A stretch of 64,000 bases of DNA from Argentina anserina (GCF_933775445.1 NC_065872.1:5704001-5768000), one strand, 5' to 3'; counted from the first letter of the stretch, positions 10,870 through 23,971 are shown. Translations and numbers: made by a program. Notes: generated from the sequence alone by a model not told the origin.

Positions 10870-11556
10870 GGGTTAATTCCTCCTATGGTACCTAAAGAAT
10901 GGCTACTTGGACAATTTAGTACCTGATGTATGAAAACGGACAATTTGGTACCTGATTGTAAGCCATGTTGGTATCTCTATTAATATTGATTATATTTTTA
11001 GAGTTATTTTCGTCATTCTAGCCCTAAACTCAAAATTTCACATTTTTCTTCATTTCTTCCTATAATTGCCTCTTTTTGTAGATAATTAAATTGATATATC
11101 TACTCCAATTAGCATCTACTTCGCATATATAAAAAATAAATTTTTTTTTCTTAATATATTTATTGTATCCTAATTATTTTCTACAAAGGAAATAAATTGC
11201 CTTTATTCAATTGTAATTTTTTATTAAAATATTTTTTTAAATTACTTATAATTAAAATTAATTTAGATTGATAGCTAGATTATGAAAATTTATATACGTA
11301 AATCATCACAGATACTAAGTGGATGAGTTATCAAATTTTTAGTGATAATTTAGAGGCAATTTGGAGGTATTATGAAAAAATGAAGTAAAATAGAGATAAA
11401 ATGACGGAAATAATTCTGAAAATATAGTCAAAATTGACATAAGTACTAAAATGGTCTGAATTTGATAATTTTAGGTACTAAATTGTCTGTTTTCATACAT
11501 CAGGTACCAAATTGTTTAAATAGTCAAACATCAGGTAACATACGATGAATTTACCC
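10870..11556. mobile_element. Mutator-type non-autonomous element, 687 bp, 9-bp TSD
   Basis: Long terminal inverted repeats of about 85 bp start GGGTTAATTC on the left and end GAATTTACCC on the right. Both contain TTTGGTACCTGATGTATGAAAAC-type words. The flanks are AATTAGTTA at 10861-10869 and again at 11557-11565, a perfect 9-bp target duplication, which is the Mutator-superfamily hallmark. The interior is AT-rich with no transposase. Confidence 0.88.
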
Positions 11557-11565
11557 AATTAGTTA

Positions 11566-12305
11566 TTGTATGGCATAGATATGTGTACATATGTATATAT
11601 TAGGAGGCTAGCTAGGGCATAACGCATGCATGTGAAGCTAAGAACACTTTAAGATATGATGCCAAAATGTCAAATGAGGACAAAGCATGCCCAACAGTAC
11701 CATGGTGCACAACGCATGCTAGACAAGTAGACACAACCCCCGGGTCCACCGTACCGCCACACCTGCATATATGGTCATCTAGATGCCGGCCTCCATGGCT
11801 CACCGGCCACCTGCGACCATTAAGCTCGTCTCGATCGATAACATGACTGTTTAATTTGCTTATTCAGTAAGTTCATTTGTATATTAGTAACTTAATTATT
11901 AGCGCCTTAGTTCTCTATGAATTTAGATATCTATAAATCTTTCAACACGTGAAAGAGCGCGCAATACATGCATGTTTAATTGGTAATATGAAAACTAGGG
12001 TTTAAAAAACCTCTACCTACACTAATTGTGAACACAATGGATCGGTGGGCTAAAACACTATATGGAGGTACGTTCTGGAAAAGGGAAACATAGTTATATA
12101 CCAACCTTCTTATTGAGGCTTATGGCATCCAGTCTTACTGGAGGAGTTAAAGGCCTATATATGGCATTATAATGTAATCTGGATCTAGCTCGTAAGGCAC
12201 ATGCATTTCCAACTGGGATATACAGATATACTGTTAAGACTAACGCATTTCCCAGATACAACTTACAAGCAATTATATATGAAAATTTGTGTAAGCCCGG
12301 CCTTC

Positions 12306-12310
<5 letters not shown>
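11566..12310. other. Intergenic, no gene supported
   Basis: This lies between the Mutator-type element and the GA tract. It includes the right target duplication remnant and ordinary AT-rich DNA. A 63-codon minus-strand frame near 11612-11803 has no recognisable product. Confidence 0.55.

Positions 12311-12390
<80 letters not shown>
12311..12390. repeat. (GA)40 microsatellite
   Basis: Forty uninterrupted GA units. The tract ends 140 bp beyond the NAC stop codon, so on the minus strand it reads (TC)40 and could fall in that gene's 3' UTR. Confidence 0.95.
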
Positions 12391-12392
<2 letters not shown>

Positions 12393-12530
12393 TACACTCA
12401 CAATCATATTTTTACAAAATATGTCTTAGGATCGGTATTTAATCAACTCTCGTATATATAACATTTATATATAATACCCACCGATCGATTATGCAGAATA
12501 ATTAATTACCTCCCATCTTCCACTCTTATT

Positions 12531-15032
12531 TCATTTTTCAAATATGCATATTCCAAGATCGCAATCCGAGCTGGAGCTTAAAAACCCATTCAACTTGTTC
12601 TCGTCATCCCCTTGCAATAACAACAATGCCGCCATATCCGAATCATCATGATCATGAACACCGAAGCTTGAATACTCTCCATGATCACCTAATTCATTAT
12701 ACTTATCTTCTTGACTTAACTGAGATGCTACAAACTTGTCCAGGTCCCTCCAGTCAGTCACTGTAGCTGCTTTATTGGCATTAATACTGTTGCCGCTGCA
12801 CCCTCTAATATTAATCAACTCCACTTCTTCTTCGACATTGTTCTCCGACGAAGATATCAGACACACTGATGAACCCGGCCTCTTTATTAAGGGAAGAGAT
12901 GGGCTCTCTAGCTGAGGGAGCTGAACAAAATGATCAGAAGGCATGAAAGTACCATTCAAACTGTCAGCTTCAGCTGTGATCTCTTGCTTACACAAGAAAC
13001 TCTGGGAAGCTAAGAAGCTTTGCGCCGCCCTTTGTGGCTGCCTAGAGACGAAAACGGCTGGATCCACGATGGAGCTGACACCGTGAAGTTCGTCGTATAA
13101 ATAGCTCGAGTCCCAGCCTTCCATGCTTTTGTTTTGGGTACTGGTTCTTTTCTTGAATGCTCGGCATACCACCCATCCTTCTTCCTGCAAAAGTTTAAAC
13201 CAAATATGTTTTCGTTTGTCAATAAAAGTGTTACCATTTTGTTGCTATAATAATTGTGTTGTGTAAATGAGGTTGAGAGGGTCAATGGTTCCTTAAGAGA
13301 AAAGATAATAGTTCTTATTGTAGCTTTTGGCGTGTTCTTCGTGTTTGGTAAAGAGGAGTAGTAAGTAGATTGACATCTAAAGGCAGTTACCATGCAAAGA
13401 GAGGAAATGAAACTTCAATTTTGACAAACTCAATGAGGACCAGAAAAAGAATTTGATGAGGGAAAGCAACTTAGTATATCCAATAATCCATGCTTTTGAA
13501 AGCATGCATCGACTTTTGACTTTGATCGAATTGGTGGAAGTTAGAGTGCACAAGTTAGTGGTCTACGACCCGTTACGCATGCAGATTATGTGTAATGCTA
13601 CTTATTTTCCCTTTAGGAAAACTACACTTCCAGAAAATCACCTTTTATGTATGTTAGTTTTCCCATTATGTGTAGCCGACTTTGTCTTAGTTTGCTATAC
13701 TGTATAATAAATACTACGATCTAAGATAAACTATTTTGTATGTATTTGTATACTTAATGTATCATCTGTGTATTGTTTCTCTCACATGTTTTCGATCACG
13801 TATTAGATTAAAATATATAGTGATAAAAGAAATTATTTACAACACGAAACACCAGTTTCTGAGTGCTGCATGACCTGCATCAAATTAATATAGCGAGCAA
13901 ATTTTTTTGAAGAATAATATAGCGAGCAATTGCTCATCTCAGTATATGTGTACATATTACCTAATGTACCAGTAACTATAAGTCGTGGAGAAAGGTGCTG
14001 ATCGTTAGTACGTGGATTAATTATATATAGTATTTCGATCAGTAAAGTAGGAGAAGTATATATAGTTTTGTTTTGTTTTTTTAGAAGTAGAAGTATATAC
14101 AGCAGGAACGTACGTACTAGTCATGTATATATTTTAGTTTCCTGAACAGGTTTTGTACGTTCTAGGTCATGACGAAGTGAACAGCTAGCTCCTGCAAAGC
14201 TAGTACGTAGGAGCATATATAAGCCTGAATGCCTGATCGATGTAACAGATTCCGAACTTCTGTTTACAACTACATGATTAAACAGAAGACATTGAATCAA
14301 CGCATATATGATTAGGTCAAGAAAGGCTGTTTGAAGCTGCTTTCGTTGTTGACCATGGAAGCCAGTATGAGTACTTATGTTGGTTTAAACGCACCACCCT
14401 TATTATAAATGTTATTAGTGTGTGCAAAATTATATAAGTGAGTGAATGCGTGAAAGATCAAAGAGGTGAATGATAATGAATTTCAGTGGTACTTGCCTGA
14501 GGTGGTCCATTTTCGTCTGATTCGAGTCGGTATTCATGCATGATCCAGTCGGTTTTCTGTCCATTTGGAGCCCTCCCTTTATAAAAAACAAGAGTTTTTC
14601 TCATTCCAATCAGCTTGGACTTATCATACACCGATTTGTCCCTCCCCGTCGCCTTCCAGAACCCGGCCATGGTAGCCCTGTTGGTCCTTGTTCCCGTCGG
14701 ATACTTCTTGTCTTTGTGGCTGAAGAAGTACCACTCGTTCTGCTCCTCATATCCGATCCGGCATCTATCTGCAAAGAACATATATAACATATGTAATTAT
14801 GTATACAAACCCTAATCAGCTTGATCCATAATGTTCATGAAACGAAAACCCTAACTATTATGAAAATACCTTGCAGATCCCATGGCTCTATTCGGTAGAG
14901 ATCAATGTCTCTGATGACATCGAGATCGATCTTCTGTGAGGCGACTTTCTTTCTCAGGTAATATCCAACGAGTTCCTCATCTGTCGGATGAAATCGAAAA
15001 CCTGGCGGAACAGTGGACTCGATTGACTCCAT
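12531..15032 (-). CDS. NAC-domain transcription factor, VND type
   Basis: Three coding exons on the minus strand: 15032-14870, 14768-14497 and 13184-12531, giving 362 residues. The N-terminal NAC domain (about residues 9-160) has all five subdomains: [66 protein letters not shown] and the [10 protein letters not shown] end. This wording is that of the VASCULAR-RELATED NAC-DOMAIN proteins VND1-6, master switches of xylem vessel differentiation and secondary walls, acting in the nucleus. The C-terminal half is acidic and Ser-rich, as expected of an activation domain. Intron 1 is GT-AG; intron 2 has a GC donor (CAG|GCAAGT). I chose the ATG at 15032 because family members start MES; an in-frame ATG lies nine codons upstream. 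Which VND paralogue it is cannot be fixed from sequence alone. Confidence 0.93.
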
Positions 15033-17471
15033 GATATAGCTTCGAAGATGATACGACACAGCTGCATCAATTCACCACTTCCATAAGTAACAGCTAGCTA
15101 GAGCTTCATCATTCTTTAAATCATAGCTAATTTCAGCTTACAAATAGAGAGAATATATGGAACCTGGGAAAGAAAGGTAATAGAGGCTTTTGCCAGTACT
15201 TTAACCTTAACTGCTAAAAGCTAGGCTAGAAAAGAACATTAATAAAATAAAAAAAGGAATAATAAGAAAAATAATCGATGAAGAACTCCTTTAACTGAAA
15301 AGGTAGACAAGTGTTATCAGAGCTAATCATCAGCTCATTGGGTGGTGAGCAAACCCCACCAGTTTTGGTTTGTTAACAAATAAGCGCGTGTTATATATAC
15401 AATTATACGTAAATTTTAATAAATTATCTGATCAGAGACTATAATTTACTCTGTTGCTCCTGGGTGGTGAAATACGATTAATAGAAAATAATTAATCATG
15501 AGAGTTGGTATTTGATAAAAACCAAGATGAAACGGGGACAAGTAGAGGTGTTTGTGCTAATGATGCTGTCTTGTGTTGGTGAATGGTGGAAATGATGCAT
15601 CAAGAACGGGGTTTCTAGATTAATAATACTATACAATACTCGATTAACTAACACTAAAGAACTATAGCCTAATTAAACTATAAGAAAATGAAAAATTAGA
15701 AGGTTAATTTGATCGAAATGGAGAGTTAGCCCTGGTGAGTGGATGACGTGATCACAATTAAGCACGCGTTTGTCGAAATAGAAAAGGGTTTTGGAAGCAA
15801 AAAGAAGGGACGGACAGTACCGTTCCATTGGATCAAAGCCTGATTCTAAAGGGAGGTCGATATGAAAAGAGAGAGAGAGAGAGAGAGCACAAAAATACCG
15901 AGTGTGAGTCTCAGACTTTGAGTGTCTCACGTTGTGCAGAAACGGGGTTCTGACTCTTGTCTGTTTGTCGAGAATTTCCATAGCACATATCTAATCCCTT
16001 TTGCTTTCATATAGAATGATCAGAAATTGTTGACTTCAGAAAAGTTAGAGAAGATGGTAAAAGCTATCGCTCGCTACCTATGCTCTTATCTCATGACCTT
16101 ATCCTGGTATCTTATTTGAATTATTTGAACTACTTGTGCTTGCTTAATCTAGCTCGATTACTTCTTGTTAGTTGTTACTTCTGTTCCCAAAACAATGGCA
16201 AGCAGCTATGGCTAGCTTGGAGCCTACAGGTATAGGATAATCATACTGTTTTTGCAGAAGTGGAAGTACGTAGGCAAAGTAATTAATTTGTGTTGCCGCA
16301 GATAGATCAGGGGTAGAATGTAATCGATCACTCGATCATTATCAAACGCTGGAATCTTGGTCTCATGAAAGGATCTCGTGGAGAAACTACGATCAAAATT
16401 CCACTAGGTCAGATTGTTGTTCTGAAAAGGGTAATAAGAAAACTATACCATTCCACGATCCGGACGGAGACCACGAGTCAGCGCGACCAACGTATTCCGA
16501 TGATACAACGTACTCTAACGATGAAGAATATCCAAAGCCAATATGTATATAGTACTGGGAATTAATGGTTCAACAGTTGAAGGAGGAGGAAGAAGAAGCA
16601 CAGAAGCAAGCCCTAATGAGTTTGCATAGCTGCTGGGAATTTATCGATGTCTTATAGTCAATTCTGGATATACACAAAGTGTTTAAATTTGGAAAAACTT
16701 GAGCTGAAGCTAAGGATCAATATTGACTACAAATGGTCTTTACCTTGAACAAGCAGAGAGGACCATCATACATACATACCAAAAGTTTCCTGATACTACT
16801 GATCGATGAGAAGCTACGTTTTCTACAAGAATTTTCCATGCAACCAACCACAAACTAATTCAAAGAATAATTAATTAAATTAACATACCTGAACTGCTGG
16901 TGTAGTTACGTGTTTAAGACAGAAGCAATGAAGAAGAAGAAGACAAACAATTTGATGAAGGTAGGAGGAGTCTATTCAAACAAGAACAAGCTCATAGAAT
17001 CAAACGAAAAGAAGAAAAGACGAAGAAAACTGATCGAAGAGAGGAATGGAGGAGAGGTAAGAAAATTCCGTTAAGAGCCGGGGATGGCGAGAATATAAAA
17101 AGCAAGGAGTGAGGGGGTGGACCGCTCGATTGCGCATGGGTTCAACCTTGTCCCCAGTAGGGATGTCATAATCTGTACCTTCCTACAATCCTACAGAAAT
17201 CCCCTTTTTTTTCCGTCCAATTTCTCATCTCATGTCTCACGATATTTTTAAAAAGGCATCTTGCATGCTTCGTTGAAATTCTTATTTTCTTTTATTTGTG
17301 GGAAATGTTCGTTTGTGATCTAAATCACCTAATATGTATTAGAATAATGTTACACGAACCACACTTTCAGTCATGAATGTTGTAGGAGTCTTCTTAGTTA
17401 TCATCAGCATATACTCATTTATTAATATGTATTAAATTTTTAAAAACTTATCGTTAATGCGCACATGTAGT
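15033..17471. other. Upstream region of the NAC gene
   Basis: There is no coding gene here. A (GA)10 tract at about 15869-15887 and purine-rich stretches at 16560-16620 and 16920-17060 could belong to a 5' leader with an intron on the minus strand, but I could not place a transcription start. The right target duplication of the next element begins near 17463. Confidence 0.4.
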
Positions 17472-18147
17472 TAGGGGTGTAAATAAGTCGAACCGAACCG
17501 AATACTAAGTTGTTAATGTTTGGCTCGTTTTTCAGTTGATCAAGCTCGAACCGGGCTAAAATTTGATTTTTGTTCTTCATGTTCAAACTCGACTCGGCTT
17601 GAAAAGTTCGAGCTGAGCTCGGGCCGGCTCATTTTATTAGATGAGGCCGAACTCGAATTGAGCGGCCTTGAATCATATGAAATTAAAATTTTAAAATTAA
17701 GATATTGAAAAAAATTAAATCTAATGCATAGTATCACACAAAATCCCCTTTATTTGTAATAAACTAAAAATAGCAAATCAAACTCGTTATTAAACTTAAA
17801 GTCTTTAACTAATTATTTTAGAAAAAAACATTTCAGTTCTTTCGAATTAATATTATATTTTTAATATTATTTCTTATATAAAAATTATACTTTATATATA
17901 CTATAAATTTTAATAAGTTAAGCTTTGTTTATTAACGGGCCGAGCTTTTAACAAGCCCGAGCTAGCTCGCAAGCTAAACGAGTCGAACGAGCCGAATACT
18001 TATTGTTCAAGGTCGGCTCATTTTCAAGGTCAGACTTAATATTAAGCTCAAACTCGGCTCTTTTAACTTTACAAGCTTGAGCCGAACAGGCTAAAAGCGA
18101 GCCAAACACGAGTCGAATATGAGCGGCTCGAGCCTACTTACAGCCAT
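17472..18147. mobile_element. Mutator-like short element with TAGGGGTGTAA-type ends
   Basis: The left end reads TAGGGGTGTAAATAAGTCG. The right end, reverse-complemented, reads ATGGCTGTAAGTAGGCTCG. Both arms are rich in GAGCCGA/TCGGCTC words, so the element folds back on itself. The flanks ACATGTAGT (17463-17471) and ACATGTAGC (18148-18156) match at 8 of 9 bases, as expected of an aged 9-bp duplication. The interior is AT-rich and non-coding. Confidence 0.65.
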
Positions 18148-18156
18148 ACATGTAGC

Positions 18157-20400
18157 TATTGATCGAGAGTACTAACTAGGGGCATATCTACATATGGGCT
18201 GCCTAACCTCAAACTTCATACATCCATGGTTTTATAAGCTTTTGCCCATAAAATTATTTGCATAAATACTCTAAATAGGGCATAAAATATGAGGAAGAAG
18301 ATTCATATATACTCACCATAAATGTAGAATGTTAAAAGATATTTTTTAAATGCCTAGATCGGAGTGGTTAATTAAGAAAAAGTCTAAGAAAATTAATGAC
18401 CAATTGGACATTATAAAGGAAAAAAAAACTTAACAATTGACATATGAAAATGAATAATGAAAAGGGGATGGAAAATGGTCAATTAATGTGTAATTTTAGC
18501 AAATTATTGTAATGGACTCGATCTCTCGTTGGCTCTTTGCATAGAAAAAGAGTATGGAGCTCATTCTCTCTTTAAAATTTAATTGTATTTCACATCACGT
18601 AATCGATCGATATATTAGTGCCGAACATAATGTTTAAGATTCAAATCCAGAGTGATCGATAGTAAAAAGATGAGCAATGGTATTTCATTACTCTAAAAAA
18701 AGTATTTTAAGGAACACTTGTATCCATTATATCAATATTCAAAAGACTAAATTTTGCCCAACCTAAAACGAAGTTCTAAATCCACCACTAGTACTAACCA
18801 TAGATTGAGGTCATAAATCAGCTTTGATTTTTTCCTTTTTCCTAAGTTCTCATTGGTTTGCTGAAAGTATACTATGAGAAACGAAAAGTGTTCTTGCATC
18901 TGTTGAGACTCTAAAAATAATAGAATAAGAGTATATTCGATGCATGGCGTAGATCTTTATATATAGTGGGAACGAACTAAATGAGAGAAAATCATATAAA
19001 TACATGGTGACCCGACTCTAAATATGAAGGATATTCAATGGTTAAGAGCCTAAGACTGCGTGGTATATCATACACGTCGTGGATACAATTTTTTTTTTCA
19101 TAATAGACGAGAATACCTAAAGATAATACATACTTTATCTATTTCTTGAAGTTAAGTACTATCAAGTTCTTACCAAGAAAATAAACATATACTTTAGCCG
19201 TACGTGAGTAATACTACATTCCTCGTTCCCCAATGGGACCCCGACTGATAGCTTCATGCTATCTTCAACTAATTATCAGCAAAATCGACCTTATGAGATT
19301 TCAAATCTCGATCATCAGAGTGAGAATACAGATCGATAGATTATATTCCCCAGTCGCTTTCCGTCTTCAAACTTCAAAACATTCTCACTGACATATACAT
19401 ACACAACTGCCATGCTGGCGCTAAATCACTACATTCTCGCACCACGTGTTGCCGCCAAAACGATCTGAGACCTACCGGCATCTCCGACTTCAGCCGAGGC
19501 TCAAGGCTGGCATGGCTTCTCAGCCAGCTGCATGCAAATTTACCGAAAGCTCCTCGTCCCTCCGGTCTAGGGTCGTTTTGGTCATTTTGGAAAGATGATG
19601 ATCCAGTATTTAGGGGATGCAAATGATTTGGTTTCGTTGTGGATGAGTACTTCTGGAGAAGGAAAAGCGTATAGGGAGGAGAACAATCGAAGCAAACACT
19701 GCGACGCGTCAGTGAAACAGTGGAGAAGAACTTTACGTAGAAGATAAACAAAGGGAAACACATAAACATTTTGCAAAGAAGTATCAAGACCTACCTATAA
19801 AAAATTGAGTTTTCATTGCTAGAGGACCCCCACTCCAATTGGCAAAATTTTACGTACAAAACTGCATAATTTCAAGTTTGAAATGTTGGTTTTCGCTTTT
19901 TCCCCTAGCTAGGCTTATTTGAGGGTTAAAATGCTAGCTTTAGTTTGCTATAGAATCCAGCTATAAATCATATAAAGTGAAACAAAAATAACAACCAAAT
20001 TGCTCTTAACATTGGGTGTACGTGCAGTTAAAGAGGACTTTAATTACTACCGTAGCAGTGCATGCTCTAATAGGAAATGCATGGGCAAAGCTAATTAATC
20101 CAAAGTTTTAGCTGCTTAGTTAGGTAGAAATAGGAATGTGGTGTGGTACCTAATTACAGTACTTACGCGGTCCTGGCTCTAGTTGTGTTTAGTCACAATT
20201 TCGATGGTTATATATATGGAGTCCAAAAGTGTATCACAATATTTCTATTGATCAATTGGCGGTATGCATCTTGAAGGACCAGGGTAGTAGTTTGATCGAA
20301 TTTGCTTGCTTTATTATGTGCCGATCGTTGTACGTATTACTTGTATATATGGTAACTATATATTATTTGTAAATATATATATATATATAGACGTTCTTGG
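18157..20400. other. Intergenic, no gene supported
   Basis: AT-rich sequence. A 137-codon minus-strand frame at 19374-19787 lacks any family likeness or splice context, so I do not call it a gene. Confidence 0.5.
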
Positions 20401-20489
20401 CTACGAAGGTCTGGATCATCCGGGTTCACCGTTTTCGGCGACGGCATGCAGCAACGGTGGGGCGGACCACGACATCCACACTACCCACC

Positions 20490-20945
20490 TATGTTGCACG
20501 GAATCGGATACGGGTACGTGGAAACGAAACGTTTGGAAACGCGGAAGCGTGTTTTTCAAAAAATTTAGGAAGTTGGTACGTTTTGGAAACGTCAAAATAA
20601 AAAAAAATTATAAATATATATAAATTATACAAAAAATAAATATAATAACAATTTTTTAATTTAAGTAACTCAAAATCTCAAATAAAAAAAACATAAAAAA
20701 ACCTTTATTTTTTGGAAACTCGCGTTTCCACCGCGTTTCCAATTCGGAAACTCGCGTTTCCACCGCGTTTCCAAAACTCATTTTTCTGGAAACACGTTTC
20801 CGAACCGTTTTCGGGCGTTTTCGGCACGTTTCCGGGCGTTTCCGGCGCGTTTCCGAGCGTTTCCGGTCGTTTCCGGAGTGGTTCCGGAGTGGTTCCGCTT
20901 CGGAAGCGGGAAACGTGGGTGTATGCACGTTTCCGTGTTTCCTAG
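20490..20945. mobile_element. Fold-back element built from GGAAACG/CGTTTCC heptamers, 9-bp TSD
   Basis: CTACCCACC occurs at 20481-20489 and again at 20946-20954, a perfect 9-bp target duplication. Between them the left arm repeats GGAAACG and the right arm repeats CGTTTCC many times, including runs such as GCGTTTCCGGCGCGTTTCCG, with a short AT-rich centre. The whole can fold into a long imperfect hairpin. There is no transposase. The superfamily is uncertain; the 9-bp duplication suggests Mutator-like. Confidence 0.65.
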
Positions 20946-20954
20946 CTACCCACC

Positions 20955-21114
20955 TCCCGACGATCCCGTATGTACCGGTCGGAGCTCCATTGGCGACTCA
21001 CGACACCTGGAATATGCAAAAAACAAGTTTCTGGGCAGATTCCGGAGATTTCGCCATTCCGGCCACTATGGGTCACGGATGGAGCTCCGATAAGCACATA
21101 CGAGATCGTTGGGA
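20955..21114. repeat. Inverted repeat in GC-rich insertion
   Basis: The arm 20955-20991 (CGATCCCGTATGTACC, then CGGAGCTCCAT) is matched in reverse complement by 21078-21114 with several mismatches and a loop of about 86 bp. The surrounding 20400-21230 is GC-rich and rich in CpG compared with the flanks. It seems to be an older insertion into which the 456-bp element jumped. Confidence 0.55.
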
Positions 21115-21234
21115 GAGGGAGCATGGCTGGTACCATCCGCGCCGTCGTTGCGCGTCGCCAGTGATCAGAATGGCTGAATCCGGACGGTCCGGACATCCGG
21201 AGCTGAGTGATGATCTCATAGTAATATATATTTG

Positions 21235-23197
21235 TTTCGATCTTTGTTAGATTACCGCGATCTAATAGTGACTCTATGCCAACAGCATAGACTTTTCTAG
21301 AATAAGGTCACAATCTTATCCCACAGAAAAGTGCTTGTAATAAACATTTCAAAGATATCTGTGGTTACAAGGCGGTGAGGCCGGTATTACAGTGGTAGTA
21401 TAACCAATATGCATGTGTATATCAGCTTTCCTTCAGCTAATGATTATAAGATCAAGCTCAGTGTTTTTAATTTCATGTCATTTTCTTTGTAGGATCGAAT
21501 TTGTTATAACAATAAAAAGAGCTTATTGCTAGATTTTAAATGTATCCAAGTTTGCTTCTCCACTCAACTTTAATTTGTAATTTTATACAATGAGCATTGT
21601 ATAGAGAGGAAACCAGTTTAGTTGCAAAAAAGATCCTGTACAGCAAATACCGTAAATATATTAGTGATTAGATCAGCTCGGGGAAAAGTATGAGTTATTC
21701 GAAATGTACCTTCTTCTTTTTTGGGAATAATTCGAAATGTACTTAACAGTTCACTGACTCATGAATCTCTATAAGCTCAAATGTTCATGATCGATCGGTA
21801 CCCTCTAAAGTTGACGGAAGGGGCGAATTAGGAATACTAGGTAAAGTTAGTGGCAGTTATGGAACTATATATAATTGCAAAGGGAGAAGATTGAAAGAAG
21901 TGAAGCTGCTGAGCCAAAACCCTAGCTAGCTAAAGGCTTAGAAGCTGGCTGGCTTCTAGTGGATGGAGAGTGAACAGTGATTTGGACGTGCAGTCCACGT
22001 AGGACGGTGATGGTCGGCCGTGGGTCTCTAATCATGCGGCGGACCGAATCATGAGCTTCCCTGCATGTGGCCCCTCACACCTCCGCCTCCTCCCTTCTTC
22101 TTCAAGCTCGATCTCCATCGTAGTCTCGATCTCTAGCCCATATAGCTGGGCGGTGAGAGGAGGCTCTCTCTCTCGATCTCTCTTGAAAAATACAAATTAA
22201 GAAGAGAGAGAGAGTGAGTGAGACTGTTAGAGTACTACGTACTGTAATTTTTAGGGTTAGCGTAACCAGCAAAAGGAGATATCCTGCGGGGGGTCCTATT
22301 AGGATCTTAACCCTTTTTGACATCGACCACCCTCCAAACCTTCTCTTTCCCTCTCAAATATCAATCTCAGAATTACATCCTACCCCTTTCAAATTATGGG
22401 TTTTGATTATTGTTGTAGTTGGTGAAGATAAACGTAAACCACCATTTCCTTCTTCCTGAGAAATTCGTTTATATATTAATTGACTAGCTCTCCTCTAAAT
22501 TATTTTCACTTTCTCTCTTTTATCCTCAAGGTGTGGAACAGAAGCTTCTTCCATGGACATGGATGATCATTGCACTTGTTATAGACTTGTTAGCTACAAA
22601 AGATTACATTTCATTCACAAATATATAAAATATATTACTTTCTAGACTTATCAAGTTTCACTGGAGAGCAAAGAGAGTATGATTAACACCAACAATTGTT
22701 AGACCCGGCCCTAATTGATGGAAATTGTTTGTACCTTTCTAGATTTGTAATTGTGAGGAGAGAAAAAGTTCAATTAATTACATGTAATTTGTCATTTCTC
22801 TATGAGGCGATGATTATTGATCATCATGTGTATATATTACAGTGGACGTCCTGTGGCTAATTTATAAATATGGATCAAATTTGAAAAAGTTGGGGAGTGA
22901 TTGACGATGGCATCGTCGATGATCTCTAAAATGGTAGAAATGTTGTGGCAATGTGGGTTTTGGGTATTGGGTCATAATTGCCAGAGATTGATCTATAGCA
23001 AGTAGGAAGAGAAGTGTTTGAGGTTGAACCCAAAGTAAAATGTACTCATGGTTTATCATATCAATGAAACGGAATGTGAAAAAAGAAGGGAAAGAGATAA
23101 ATTGGCAACTGAAAGAGTACATATTAATATGATCTTAAAAGATTCAAGTGGCATGCATGGAAACCATTCATGTTGCAATGACAAATAATTAACTATA
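21235..23197. other. Intergenic, no gene supported
   Basis: No coding exon is recognised. Positions 21900-22200 look like promoter or leader DNA (CT-rich and GAGA tracts) but no frame with a family match follows on either strand. Confidence 0.5.
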
Positions 23198-23971
23198 GGC
23201 AAAATTGCCAAAATACACTATGAATTTGGCTAAAATTGTCAATTTACACTCTGAACTTGTAAATGTGAAAATTTACTTCCTAAACTTGGCAAAAATTACC
23301 GGTTTGCACCCTCACTGTTAAATTTAACATTTTTCATCCAATTTATGGTCACATGTCATTTACATGATGAACATTTTTGTCATTTAATATTTATTTTATT
23401 TTTAATGATAAAAATGTACAAGGAATTTAAGTTTTGTAAAATTATATTTGCTCACTCATTCACTTTACGATATTTATGTTTCTTGATAAAAAAAATTTTC
23501 CAAATACCTATACATAATTACGACCATAAGTGAATAACTAAAACTAATGAATTATGTCTATAGTCTCTAGCAATCGTCAAGTTTATTTCCAAGGTTTTGT
23601 CGTTTCAGAAATTTGAGTTTTGTCTTGTGTCCTCACTTAATTAGCTAATGAGGAATGTTAAGTGTAATAACGGGGAAAAAATATTAAGAAAAAAAACCAT
23701 GAAGTAAATGAGTGAACAGATATAATTGTACAAATATTAAACTCTTTGTGTTTTTTGTTATTAAAATGAAATATATATTAAATAATAAAAATGTTCATCA
23801 TGTGCATGACATGTGACCACAAATTGGATTAAAAATGTTAAATTTAACGGTGAGGGTGCAAATCGACAGTTTTTACCAACCAAGTTGCGGAGGCAAATTT
23901 TCGTATTTACAAATTCGGGGTGTAAAATTGACAATTTGAGCCAACTTCAGGCTGTATTTAGCAATTTTGCC
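23198..23971. mobile_element. Mutator-type non-autonomous element, 774 bp, 9-bp TSD
   Basis: Terminal inverted repeats of roughly 180 bp start GGCAAAATTGCC on the left and end GCAATTTTGCC on the right. Both arms carry matching blocks such as GTGAGGGTGCAAA and ATGTGACCA with reverse complement. TTAACTATA occurs at 23189-23197 and at 23972-23980, a perfect 9-bp duplication. The interior (about 23400-23780) is AT-rich with no transposase. Confidence 0.88.

Noticed and set aside
12201..12461. 86-codon plus-strand frame across the GA tract
   Set aside because: Most of it is a poly-(Glu-Arg) translation of the microsatellite.
19374..19787. 137-codon minus-strand frame
   Set aside because: No recognisable domain, no splice partners, and a second frame on the same strand overlaps it.
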